Assembly: GCF_900176325.1 (NCBI RefSeq)
Contig: NZ_FWXK01000007.1
Coordinates: 19,846-83,845 of the forward strand
From: Aerococcus suis
Lineage (GTDB): Bacteria; Bacillota; Bacilli; Lactobacillales; Aerococcaceae
Direction: 5' to 3'
DNA: 64,000 nucleotides
The notes beneath the pieces are model-generated. The model saw only the letters and a list, made by a program, of their open reading frames with translations. It had not been told where the DNA came from and did not search any database. The position numbers and the translations under genes were made by a program. Below, piece after piece: positions 27,183-36,800 of the stretch. The number at the start of each line of letters is the position of its first letter. Positions within the stretch are counted from its first letter, which is position 1.

Positions 27183-27299
27183 TTTTAAGGATAATAGGAA
27201 CGAACGCTCATTCGTATAGACCTTTGAATAATTTTAATTTATTTTAATAATATGTTAAAATTAACATACTATTTATGTATAAACACAGAGGAGATTAAT

Positions 27300-29324
27300 A
27301 TGAATTCTAAAAATAATGGGACCTTTAGTCCAGGTTTTTTTAAGGATCCCAATATATATCTTCCAATTGCCATTGCGGCGGTTTTATTATTAATTAGTGC
27401 TCTGGTCAGTGTGACTGCTGGTACGGTTAAAAATATAATTGTCTTTGCTTTGATTCTAATAGCAGCGGGGTTAATCACCTATGCATTATTCGCGATGAAA
27501 AATTTGACGAAAAACTATATGTTGAATTTAGCGAGTGAAGTGGAATCTGTACAAAATGAAATTCTATTGAAAATGCCAATTGGAGTAATTATTTTTGACG
27601 AAGGAAGTACCATTAAATGGTTAAATCCGTTTATGCAAAAATTCTTCTTCAAAAAAGACTTGATTGGTAACGACTTGAAAGAACTTGATGATGATTTATA
27701 TCAGCTCTACCAAGAATTTCAAGAGAATGATGAGGTAAAAGAAAAAAGCTTATATTGGGAAGATTCTTACTTCCATGTTTTTTCGTTACCTGAAGAGCGA
27801 ACATTGTATTTTATTGATGTGACGTATTATGGTGAAATTGCGGCGGACGCAAGTAATAATCGTTTAGTTATCGGTAATATTATGATTGATAACTATGATG
27901 AGAACTCAACAATGATTAGTGATCGTCGGAAATCCACAGTGGATAACTTTATGATGAAACAATTATCCACATGGGCAGGAAATCATGATAGTTATATTAA
28001 ACGATTTGATGATGATAAATTCTTATTAATTACTACTTATGGAGAGTTAGTAAAAATGGAAGAGGATGGTTTTGATGTCGTTGATACGATTCGAGAAACG
28101 ACTTCCAAAGCAAATTTCCCATTAACAATTTCTATCGGATTATCTTATCATGAAGAAAATGAAGAAGCGTCACTACTATCGATTAGTGATTTATCACAAT
28201 CTAACTTAGACTTAGCGCTAAGTCGTGGTGGTGACCAAGTTGTGGTGAAAACTCAATCTTCTAAAGCACGTTACTATGGTGGTAAAACCAATCCAATGGA
28301 GAAACGTACTCATGTGAGATCACGACAAATTGCCAATACAATTGCTAACATCTTCGAAACTAATGATTCGTTCTTTGTGATGGGGCATGATTATCCCGAT
28401 ATGGACGCAATTGGGGCTTGCTTAGGGATTCGACGGATTGCTGAAATGAATGGCAAGCAATGTTATATCATTTTAAATGAAAGTCGAATCAATGGAGATA
28501 TTAAACGTTTGCTCGTTGAATTACGTAAGGACGAAAAAATTAACGAAGCTATTATTACCCCTAAAGAAGCAGAAGATATGATTGATTCAGAATCATTCTT
28601 ATATATTGTCGATGTTCACAAACCATCGATTACGGTTGAGCCAGATTTAATTGAGAAATTTAATAATATTATTATTATCGATCATCACCGTAAAGGAGAA
28701 GAGGTTCCAGAAAATGTTCTTTTAGAATATATCGAACCTTATGCGTCATCAGCTTGTGAGTTGATTGCAGAGTTTTTCGAATATCAAGATCAAAATGCGA
28801 AACAAATTAATCGTATTGAAGCCACAACGATGTTAGCTGGTATTATTGTTGATTCTAGAAACTTCTCGTTACGAACAGGATCGCGAACATTTGATGCCGC
28901 TAGTTATTTGAAATCTGTTGGTGCTGATTCGCTACTTATTCAACATTTATTAAAAGAAGATTTATCAGATTACATTAAACGTAATCATTTAATTTCTCGA
29001 GTGGAATTTATCGAACCAAACTTAGGAATTGCAGCAGGAGAAGAAGAAACCGTCTACGATAATGTGACAGCTGCTCAAGCGGCAGATACGTTGCTCTCTA
29101 TGCGAGATATTGATGCATCTTTCGTTGTTTTCCTACGTTCAGATAAACGGATTGGAATAAGTGCACGGAGTCTAGGAAATGTTAATGTTCAAACAGTCAT
29201 GGAAGAACTAGGCGGCGGTGGGCATTTATCTAATGCAGCCACACAAATTGAAGATGCGACAGTAAGTGAAGCTATCGATATGTTAAAAGATGTATTATTA
29301 GGTGATAACAAGGAGGATTCATAA
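27300..29324 (+). CDS. gdpP: Cyclic-di-AMP phosphodiesterase GdpP
   Basis: A 674-residue membrane-anchored phosphodiesterase that degrades c-di-AMP. It has two N-terminal membrane helices (about 20-40 and 43-66), a PAS-like region, a degenerate GGDEF domain and a DHH/DHHA1 phosphoesterase. Motifs are GHDYPDMDA (362-370), DHH (461-463) and GGGGH from residue 638. ATG 27300 follows AGAGGAGATTAAT; the frame is open upstream but has no SD there. The stop overlaps the rplI start (TAATG), so the two are coupled. Confidence 0.96.
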   Translation: MNSKNNGTFSPGFFKDPNIYLPIAIAAVLLLISALVSVTAGTVKNIIVFALILIAAGLITYALFAMKNLTKNYMLNLASEVESVQNEILLKMPIGVIIFDEGSTIKWLNPFMQKFFFKKDLIGNDLKELDDDLYQLYQEFQENDEVKEKSLYWEDSYFHVFSLPEERTLYFIDVTYYGEIAADASNNRLVIGNIMIDNYDENSTMISDRRKSTVDNFMMKQLSTWAGNHDSYIKRFDDDKFLLITTYGELVKMEEDGFDVVDTIRETTSKANFPLTISIGLSYHEENEEASLLSISDLSQSNLDLALSRGGDQVVVKTQSSKARYYGGKTNPMEKRTHVRSRQIANTIANIFETNDSFFVMGHDYPDMDAIGACLGIRRIAEMNGKQCYIILNESRINGDIKRLLVELRKDEKINEAIITPKEAEDMIDSESFLYIVDVHKPSITVEPDLIEKFNNIIIIDHHRKGEEVPENVLLEYIEPYASSACELIAEFFEYQDQNAKQINRIEATTMLAGIIVDSRNFSLRTGSRTFDAASYLKSVGADSLLIQHLLKEDLSDYIKRNHLISRVEFIEPNLGIAAGEEETVYDNVTAAQAADTLLSMRDIDASFVVFLRSDKRIGISARSLGNVNVQTVMEELGGGGHLSNAATQIEDATVSEAIDMLKDVLLGDNKEDS

Positions 29325-29776
29325 TGAAAGTTATTTTTCTAGAAGATGTCAAAGGCCAAGGTAAAAAAGGCGAAGTTAAAGATGTTTCAACAGGATATGC
29401 TCAAAACTTCCTTATTAAAAATGGAAAAGCAAAAGCAGCAACAAATAGTGCTATGAGTGAATTACGTGGTAAACAAGAAAAAGAGAAAAAAGTTGCGGCA
29501 GAAGAATTAGCTGAAGCTAAAGAATTAAAAACAAAAATTGAAGACGAAGATACGGTCGTTGAAATTAAAGCTAAAGGTGGCCAAGATGGTCGTTTATTTG
29601 GATCTGTCCCTTCTAAACAAATTGCGCAAGGTCTAAAAAAACAATATGACATTAAAGTCGACAAACGTAAAATTGAATTAAAAGAACCATTACATGCTTT
29701 TGGTTATGCAGATGTTCCAGTTAAACTACATAAAGAAGTTGAAGCATCTATTCGTGTTCATGTAGTGGAAGAATAA
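29324..29776 (+). CDS. rplI: 50S ribosomal protein L9 (bL9)
   Basis: A 150-residue ribosomal protein with the L9 N-terminal signature [20 protein letters not shown] and [13 protein letters not shown], then the connecting helix and the C-terminal domain. The start overlaps the gdpP stop by one base, with AAGGAGGATTCATA upstream. The gdpP-rplI-dnaB order is conserved in Firmicutes. Confidence 0.98.
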   Translation: MKVIFLEDVKGQGKKGEVKDVSTGYAQNFLIKNGKAKAATNSAMSELRGKQEKEKKVAAEELAEAKELKTKIEDEDTVVEIKAKGGQDGRLFGSVPSKQIAQGLKKQYDIKVDKRKIELKEPLHAFGYADVPVKLHKEVEASIRVHVVEE

Positions 29777-29804
29777 GGATAACATCGATGATTATTTTCT
29801 TTAC

Positions 29805-29838
29805 AAGTAGCTGGGGTTACAGCCAGCTACTTTTTTCA
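29805..29838 (+). terminator. Terminator after rplI
   Basis: AAGTAGCTGG / CCAGCTACTT perfect stem with an 8-nt loop and a T run. A TATAAT hexamer (about 29841) follows and may serve dnaB. Confidence 0.85.
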
Positions 29839-29879
29839 TGTTATAATGAATAGAAAACACATATGAGGTGACAAGTAAA

Positions 29880-31259
29880 ATGGTAGATGAATTATTACAA
29901 CGGACGCCGCCTCAAAGTCAAGAGGCCGAACAAGCCGTGTTAGGTTCCATGTTGATGGACGCTGAAGTGATAACGGATATTGTCGCCATATTACAAGCCG
30001 ATGATTTCTATCAACGGAGTCATCAGCTTATTTTTAGTGCGATTGAAGATTTAACCAACGCTGGTGAAGGTGTCGATTTCAAAACGGTTGCGGAACGGTT
30101 ACGAAATACGAACATGTTAGAAAATGCTGGTGGGATGGACTACTTAGTACAGCTCGTTGACTATACACCAACAGCTGCTAATGCGGAATACTATGCGAAA
30201 ACAGTTGAAGAAAAATCCGTACTACGGAAATTAATCCGTGCCGCAAATGAAATTACCCGTGAAAGTTACGAAGAACAAGATGATGTGGAACGGATTATTG
30301 AAGATGCGGAACGCAGTGTCTTAAGTGTTTCAGAGCGTCGTAATCGGGCCGGATTTAAACATATTAGTAATATTGTTATGCAAAATGTTGATACGATTGA
30401 GGAACTCTCTAAAAATCAACAAGACGTCACTGGTATACCAACAGGATATCCTGATTTAGACAAGATGACGGCAGGATTACAACCGGATCAATTGGTGATT
30501 TTAGCAGCTCGTCCAGCAGTCGGTAAAACCGCCTTTGCCTTAAATATTGCTCAAAATATTGCGACTAAACAAAATGGAACAGTTGCTATCTTCTCACTAG
30601 AAATGGGTGCTGAATCGTTAGTTAACCGGATGTTATGTGCAGAAGGTAGTATTGATGCGAGTCGGTTGCGAACAGGACAATTAGAAGAACAAGAGTGGTC
30701 AGATTTAATTGTGGCGATGGGCGCACTTGGTGAGTCTAATATCTTCATTGATGATACACCAGGTATTCGTGTGGCTGAAATTCGTGCCAAAGCGCGTCGT
30801 TTGAAACAAGAACAAAAATCACTCGATCTTATTGTGATTGACTACTTACAATTAATTGAAGGTAGCGGTAAACGAAGTGATAATCGGCAACAAGAAGTAT
30901 CAGAAATTTCACGTCAATTGAAAAAAATTGCCAAAGAACTTGAAGTTCCCGTTGTGGCATTGTCACAATTATCACGTGGTGTTGAACAACGACAAGATAA
31001 ACGGCCAGTATTAAGTGATATTCGGGAATCTGGTTCGATAGAACAAGATGCGGATATTGTTGCCTTCTTATACCGTGAAGATTATTACCGCAGTGAAGAT
31101 GGCGAAGAAGATAACCCAGAAGCTGATAATAATATCGTTGAAGTGATTATTGAAAAAAACCGGTCAGGAAAACGTGGAACCGTGAAACTGATTTTTACGA
31201 AAGAATTTAATAAATTCTCTTCTGTTAGCTTCCGTGATGATGCGGATATGTTTGCCTAG
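29880..31259 (+). CDS. dnaB: Replicative DNA helicase (DnaB type; DnaC of Bacillus)
   Basis: A 459-residue hexameric helicase. The N-terminal primase-interaction domain starts RTPPQSQEAEQAVLGSMLMD, and a RecA-like domain has Walker A LAARPAVGKTAFALNI, Walker B LIVIDYLQLI and LSDIRESGSIEQDADIV. ATG 29880 is preceded by GAGGTGACAAGTAAA; the codon at 29868 lies within that site. Expected in this position after rplI. Confidence 0.97.
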   Translation: MVDELLQRTPPQSQEAEQAVLGSMLMDAEVITDIVAILQADDFYQRSHQLIFSAIEDLTNAGEGVDFKTVAERLRNTNMLENAGGMDYLVQLVDYTPTAANAEYYAKTVEEKSVLRKLIRAANEITRESYEEQDDVERIIEDAERSVLSVSERRNRAGFKHISNIVMQNVDTIEELSKNQQDVTGIPTGYPDLDKMTAGLQPDQLVILAARPAVGKTAFALNIAQNIATKQNGTVAIFSLEMGAESLVNRMLCAEGSIDASRLRTGQLEEQEWSDLIVAMGALGESNIFIDDTPGIRVAEIRAKARRLKQEQKSLDLIVIDYLQLIEGSGKRSDNRQQEVSEISRQLKKIAKELEVPVVALSQLSRGVEQRQDKRPVLSDIRESGSIEQDADIVAFLYREDYYRSEDGEEDNPEADNNIVEVIIEKNRSGKRGTVKLIFTKEFNKFSSVSFRDDADMFA

Positions 31260-31289
31260 GAAAATAGAACCAATGAATGAGGTGATGAA

Positions 31290-32003
31290 GTGACTCCTGA
31301 AGAATTTAAATACGCTTTAGCAGAACATGACATTCAGTTAACTGATCAACAGATGCAACAATTTGAAGATTATTATAACTTATTAGTTGAATGGAATGAG
31401 AAGATTAACTTAACAGCAATCACTGATAAGGAAGAAGTTTATTTAAAACATTTTTATGATTCAATTAGCTTAGCCTTTTCAAACGATTTTACAGAACCTA
31501 AAAAATTAGTTGATGTCGGATCTGGAGCAGGTTTTCCTAGCATCCCATTACGAATTGTCTTCCCAGAACTTGACGTCACAATTGTGGATAGCCTAAATAA
31601 ACGAATTAAATTTATTGAAACGGTTATATCCGAACTAAAATTAACCAATGTACATGCTTATCATGATCGTGCCGAAACTTTTGGACAAAATAAAACCTTC
31701 CGAGGACAATTTGATATTGTGACGGCCCGAGCAGTAGCACGATTAAACTTATTAGCAGAATTTTGTCTTCCATTACTTAAAAAGGGTGGACAATTCTTAG
31801 CGATGAAAGCCTCACAAACCGATGATGAAATCGAAGAAGCGAAACATGCTATCGCTACTTTAGGTGGAAAATTTATAGAAGACATTGCTTTTGAATTGCC
31901 ACAAGAAGCTGGTGTGCGTCATATTGTTCGGATTGAAAAACGCAAAGAAACCCCAAATAAATACCCTCGTAAACCCGGAAAACCGGCGAAAAACCCACTA
32001 TAA
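31290..32003 (+). CDS. rsmG: 16S rRNA (guanine527-N7)-methyltransferase RsmG (GidB)
   Basis: A 237-residue SAM-dependent methyltransferase. The SAM-binding motif [17 protein letters not shown] and the [10 protein letters not shown] segment are typical. It starts at GTG 31290 after AATGAGGTGATGAA. In many Firmicutes rsmG is followed by noc or parA-parB; here parA-parB are 20 kb away and no noc was found. Confidence 0.96.
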   Translation: MTPEEFKYALAEHDIQLTDQQMQQFEDYYNLLVEWNEKINLTAITDKEEVYLKHFYDSISLAFSNDFTEPKKLVDVGSGAGFPSIPLRIVFPELDVTIVDSLNKRIKFIETVISELKLTNVHAYHDRAETFGQNKTFRGQFDIVTARAVARLNLLAEFCLPLLKKGGQFLAMKASQTDDEIEEAKHAIATLGGKFIEDIAFELPQEAGVRHIVRIEKRKETPNKYPRKPGKPAKNPL

Positions 32004-32008
32004 TGTTG

Positions 32009-32046
32009 AAAAAGGACCTAACTTATTGATGTGTTAGGTCCTTTTT
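32009..32046 (+). terminator. Terminator after rsmG
   Basis: AAAAAGGACCTAAC / GTTAGGTCCTTTTT stem around a short loop with a T run. Confidence 0.9.
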
Positions 32047-32115
32047 AGTATATGGCTTACAAATTTGTCAGTTCCTTGATATAGTAGCGGTAACTAAATA
32101 AAGGAGTGGGGCATC

Positions 32116-33615
32116 ATGAGAGTAGCTATTATTGGTTTAGGTGCTAGTGGAACAGCCATTACAACAGAATTATTAAATGATGAACAATTTGGGGAAAATG
32201 ATCGTTTAGATATTTTTGAAACCCGCGAACGACTCGGAGCTGGTTTGCCCTATGAGCCAGAAGATGAACGTGTATTGATTAATACATCACCTGGGGCATT
32301 AAGCATGGACAAACGTAATAAACAGGCATTTACGGATTGGTTGAATACCCATATTTCATCAGATAAGGATTTTTCTCATTGGTTTGCACCTCGTGATTAT
32401 TATGGACGCTATTTAAATGATCATATTCAACCGTATTTAGCGGATGAGCGTGTCCATGTGATTAAGCAACGTGTGAAAGATATGCAAATTCTTAATCAAG
32501 ATGGCGAAGTGGTTTATAATCAGCGTCATTTAAACCACCCATATTATGCCCTACAAACAACGGATAATACGTGGCATCAACCTTATGATGCGGTCTTTCT
32601 AGCGATTGGCCATCCCCCATATCGGGACCCGTACCATTTACGTGAAGTAGAGAATTACATTCATCATCCAGCACCATTAAAAGAAAATCTAGCATATTTA
32701 AATGCTGAAGAGGCGATTGGAATTATCGGTTCAGGATTAACCGGTCTAGATATTATTCGCTATTTAAATCATCACTATACGTTTGAGCAACCAGTAACAT
32801 TTTATATTCGGACAGAGCCATTTACGACGGTTATCCAACCTGAATTAGAAGAAGAGAAACCTCATTCCTTAACAAGAGAATGGCAAGCTGAACAGTTAGA
32901 AACTTATGGTGGTATTATTCCGTTACAGATTATTTTCGAACAAATCAAAGCAGATTTCAAAGCACATGATATTACCTATGATTATATTTTAGAAAACTGT
33001 GGTAGTGGGTCAATTGAGCAGATTCGTCATCAAGTCAATGAAGCTGATCCTCAAATGCAGGCTTTTCAAAAATATATAAGTGGGTTGTATCCGGAAATGA
33101 GCGCTTTAATTAATGTGTTACCAACAAGTGACCGTCAGGAATTCTTTACCCACTATTCGAAAAAAATCATTCATTTCTTAAATATTATGCCCAAAGAAAC
33201 GTTAGAATTAGTCATTCATTTACTCGACCAAGGGCAATTGCGAATTGTTTCTGGATTGACTGATATCGAAAAAACTGACCAGCAATTTACATTAACTGCT
33301 AATAACGATACTTATACAGCTGATGTCTTAATCAATGCGACTGGTTTTGAAAATCGACTTTCTGTAGCCAAAGAGCAAGATGCCTTTATTAAGACATTAT
33401 ATGAGAAAGGAATCATTATGGCAGATGAAGTGGGTGGTATTAAAGTGACTTGGCCATACACCCAATTAATCAGTTCTCGATATGGACAATTAGATCATGT
33501 TTATACATTAGGCACATGGATTTTAGCAACACAATTTCCTAATAACGCTGTCTCTTCAAATGTTCGACAAGCTTGTCGTATTGTTCATCACTTTTTGGAT
33601 ACGTATGAAGAGTAG
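32116..33615 (+). CDS. FAD/NAD(P)-binding oxidoreductase-like protein
   Basis: A 499-residue protein with an N-terminal dinucleotide-binding motif VAIIGLGASGTAITTEL and ERLGAGLPYEP, then a second glycine-rich motif IGIIGSGLTGLDIIRYLNHH and INATGFENRL near the C-terminus. This layout fits the family of FAD-NAD(P)-binding proteins of unknown substrate (NAD_binding_9 type). AAGGAGTGGGGCATC precedes the ATG. It is monocistronic with its own terminator. It should be a soluble flavoprotein; no substrate can be inferred. Confidence 0.75.
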   Translation: MRVAIIGLGASGTAITTELLNDEQFGENDRLDIFETRERLGAGLPYEPEDERVLINTSPGALSMDKRNKQAFTDWLNTHISSDKDFSHWFAPRDYYGRYLNDHIQPYLADERVHVIKQRVKDMQILNQDGEVVYNQRHLNHPYYALQTTDNTWHQPYDAVFLAIGHPPYRDPYHLREVENYIHHPAPLKENLAYLNAEEAIGIIGSGLTGLDIIRYLNHHYTFEQPVTFYIRTEPFTTVIQPELEEEKPHSLTREWQAEQLETYGGIIPLQIIFEQIKADFKAHDITYDYILENCGSGSIEQIRHQVNEADPQMQAFQKYISGLYPEMSALINVLPTSDRQEFFTHYSKKIIHFLNIMPKETLELVIHLLDQGQLRIVSGLTDIEKTDQQFTLTANNDTYTADVLINATGFENRLSVAKEQDAFIKTLYEKGIIMADEVGGIKVTWPYTQLISSRYGQLDHVYTLGTWILATQFPNNAVSSNVRQACRIVHHFLDTYEE

Positions 33616-33636
33616 AAAATAAAGATAGAAAGAGTG

Positions 33637-33677
33637 AGTCCTCAATCGATTTTTTCCAAGCGATTGGGGACTTTTTT
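33637..33677 (+). terminator. Terminator after the flavoprotein gene
   Basis: AGTCCTCAATCG / CGATTGGGGACT stem (one G-U pair), then TTTTTT. Confidence 0.88.
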
Positions 33678-33708
33678 CATATTATTTGTAAATATATATT
33701 CCTTTATG

Positions 33709-33737
33709 TTGTCATTTGTTTGAAAGCGCTTTATTAT
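33709..33737 (+). promoter_or_regulatory. bgaA promoter with embedded cre site
   Basis: TTGTCA (33709-33714), 17 bp, TATTAT (33732-33737). A cre-like site TGAAAGCGCTTTAT at 33721-33734 overlaps the spacer and -10 and matches the CcpA consensus with one deviation. The layout is the same as at the lacD promoter (41379-41407), predicting CcpA repression on glucose. Confidence 0.75.
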
Positions 33738-33757
33738 TTATGTAACTATGTTGGGTA

Positions 33758-33774
33758 ATGTTTGTTTTGTTTGC
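33758..33774. promoter_or_regulatory. Candidate LacR operator at bgaA
   Basis: ATGTTTGTTTTGTTTGC, downstream of the -10. It differs by one inserted T from the sequence at 41290-41307 between lacR and lacD. DeoR-family regulators bind such TTTGTTT repeats. Confidence 0.55.
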
Positions 33775-33827
33775 GATGAACTTTGTTATTGGTATGTATA
33801 AGATGTTTTTAGGAGGGAATTAGATTT

Positions 33828-36800
33828 ATGAAAGGTCCAGATTTAAAGAACTATCGAAAAATTTCTAAATTTTCTGTAGGAGTTAGCTGTGCTTTAGCTT
33901 GTTTAATGTTCCAAAATCAAGTAGCTGTTCATGCCGAAGAAATTGCTCCTGAAGTTGGCCAAGAAAATCATCTTAACCAAGATGAAAAAGTGAATGATGT
34001 CGAAAATAATATTTCTTCAGATACTGAGACTGGTACAGAATCTTTAGCAGAAGCTGAACCTAATTCTGAAAGTTCTGAGGAAACTGTTGTTGAAGAAACA
34101 GAAGATCAGTCAGTAGAGGAAGAAGAAAACGTCTCAGAATCTACTGAAGAGGATATTCAAACTGAGACTAATACGGAAGAAATTAAGGGTATTCAATCAG
34201 ATAGTAATGAAAAAACAACTTTAGATTTTATCAGTGAAGATGAAAGAGAAACTACTTTCAATGAAAATTGGAAATTGATTCCAGAAGATGTTGAGTCTGC
34301 TAAAGAGAAAGACTTTGATGATGAAATTTATGAAACGATTGACTTACCAAATGATATTAGTATTGGTAAAGACTTTTCTACTAGATATGAAGCAGAAAGT
34401 GGCTTTTTACCTGGTGGTGTCGCATGGTATCGAAAAGAATTTTTAGTTCCTGAGAAATATGCAGATAAGAGAATATATTTAAATTTTGATGGTTCTTATA
34501 TGACAACTGATCTTTATATTAATGAGAAGAAAGTTGGAGAATATAAGAATGGATATACACCATTTACCTTTGATATTACTGACTTCCTTGTGAAAGATGG
34601 AAAAACAGAGAATCTTTTATCTGTTTGTGTAGAGAATAAACTGCCAAGTAGTCGTTGGTACTCTGGAACCGGGATTTTCCGAGATGTCAATATCTCTGTA
34701 TTAAATCCTGTTCATATTGATCAAAATGGTATCACAGTTACAACACCTAATTTAGAAAAAGAAGTGTCAGGAACTGTTACAGTACCTATCGAAGTCTCTG
34801 TTGTTAATTCTGAAGATGAAGATAAAAATATTCAAATTAATCATCGACCGATTGATGCCGATGGAAATGTTGTGGCATCTACAGAAGGTGAATTGTTATC
34901 AGTTAAACCAGGAAGTACAATCGCTACAAATGAATTACATGTCGATAATCCTCATCTTTGGGATGTTGAAAATCCTTATTTATATGTATTAGAAACGGAT
35001 ATTTTAAGTGATGGAAACGTTATTGACCATAAAGCGATTGACTATGGATTTAGATACTTTAATTTTGATAGAGATAAAGGATTTTTCCTTAATGGAAAAC
35101 CATTGAAAATTAAAGGTGTATCTATGCACCATGATCAAGGAGCATTAGGGGCTGTTCAAAACGAAAAAGCGATTGAAAGACAAATCTTAATGTTAAAAGA
35201 TATGGGTGCAAATGCTATTCGGTCAACGCATAATCCAGCTTCTACGGCCTTAATTGATCTTGCTAATAAGCATGGTATGTTAATCATAGATGAAGCTTTT
35301 GATGGATGGACCAATCATAAAAACGGTAATACGAATGATTTTTCTAAATATTTTAATGAAAAAATAGGAGACCAAGATTACTTATTACACGCTGATTCAG
35401 AAATGACCTGGGCAGAATTCGCAACTAAAGCGATGGTTGAGAGAGGTAAAAATGCTCCGTCAATTATTATGTGGTCAATCGGTAATGAAATTACAGAAGG
35501 AGCTTCTGGAGATATGTCTCACTATCCAGAAGTGGCTGCTAATTTGATTAAATGGGTCCAAGAAGTTGATGCAACGCGCCCAGTAACTATCGGTGATAAT
35601 AGAGTTAATGATTCAATACTAGAACCGATTAATGATTTAATTACTCAAGCTGGTGGTGTCGTAGGTAAAAACTACAAAGATGCTAAAACTTTAGAGCAAG
35701 TGAGAGAAAAACACCCTGATTGGATTCTTTATGGATCAGAAACAACGAGTGCTATTCATACGCGTGGAGAATATGGTACGTTTGGACGAGATAATAATAA
35801 ATTAGCTATGTCTGAATATGATAACGACTCTTCTCGTGTAGGATGGGGGCATTCTGCAAGCAAAGCTTGGAAAGATATTATTGAAAATGATTGGAATGCT
35901 GGTATCTTTGTATGGACTGGATTTGATTACATAGGAGAGCCAACACCTTGGAATGGTATCGGTCCTGGAAGTGTGAGTGGTCAAGGCGCGAAACCTAACT
36001 CTTCTTATTTCGGTATTATAGATACAGCTGGATTCCCTAAAGATACTTATTATCTATATCATAGTATGTGGAACGATAAAGAGAATACGCTTCACTTAAT
36101 GTCTACTTGGAATGATGATGAAATCGTTAAAACAAAAGATGGCAAAGTTCAAGTGGATGTCTATACTGATGCGGATCGTGTTGAGTTATACTTGAATGAT
36201 AAATTAATTGGAGAGGCTGAATCAACATTACATACCACTCCAATGGGACATCAATATCGTCGATTTGATAATGATAAACCTTATCCAACTTTCTTTGTTG
36301 ATTGGGAAGAAGGAACTTTATCTGCCAAAGCATTTGATAAAGATGGAAACGAAATAACTGAAAAAGCTATTGGAAGACATGAAATCTCAACATCATATGC
36401 ACCAACAAATCTAAAATTAAATACTGTGCATCATGAAATTACTGCAGATGGAAAAGACTTAGCTTATATTGAAGTTGATGTTTTAGATGAATTTGGAAAT
36501 ATTGTTTCTAATGCAGATAATATGATTAACTTTGAGATTGAGGGGCCAGGAGAAATTGTCGGTGTTGACAATGGAAATCAAGCGGATACCGATTCTTATA
36601 AAGATACTAAACGAAGAGCTTTCCATGGTAAGGCTTTAGTGATTGTACAATCAACGAAAAAAGCAGGAGATATTAAATTAACTGCAAGTTCAGATGATAT
36701 AGCTACTGATGAAATCATGATTAAATCAATTGCTCCAGAAAAAGAAAATGAAGCATATTTAGAATCCTATGAAATGCCTGGTAGCTACTACATGACTGTT

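Larger units (their letters stand above)
25161..27299. other. 2.1-kb gene-free centromere-like region (parS sites plus DnaA boxes)
   Basis: Between the rpsR terminator and gdpP all frames are broken by frequent stops, and no ORF has a credible start, SD and family. The sequence is strongly AT-rich. It holds five perfect parS sites, a DnaA-box cluster at its left end (25184-25348), two more boxes near its right end (TTATTCACA 26837-26845 and GGTGGATAA 26846-26854), a 29-nt polypyrimidine tract (26085-26113) and an orphan terminator (26961-26986). A loading platform for ParB, and possibly DnaA, is the simplest reading. Confidence 0.8.

Noticed and set aside
31290..32003. A noc gene near rsmG
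   Set aside because: The region after rsmG is a terminator and an unrelated flavoprotein; the only ParB-like gene in the window is at 53153.
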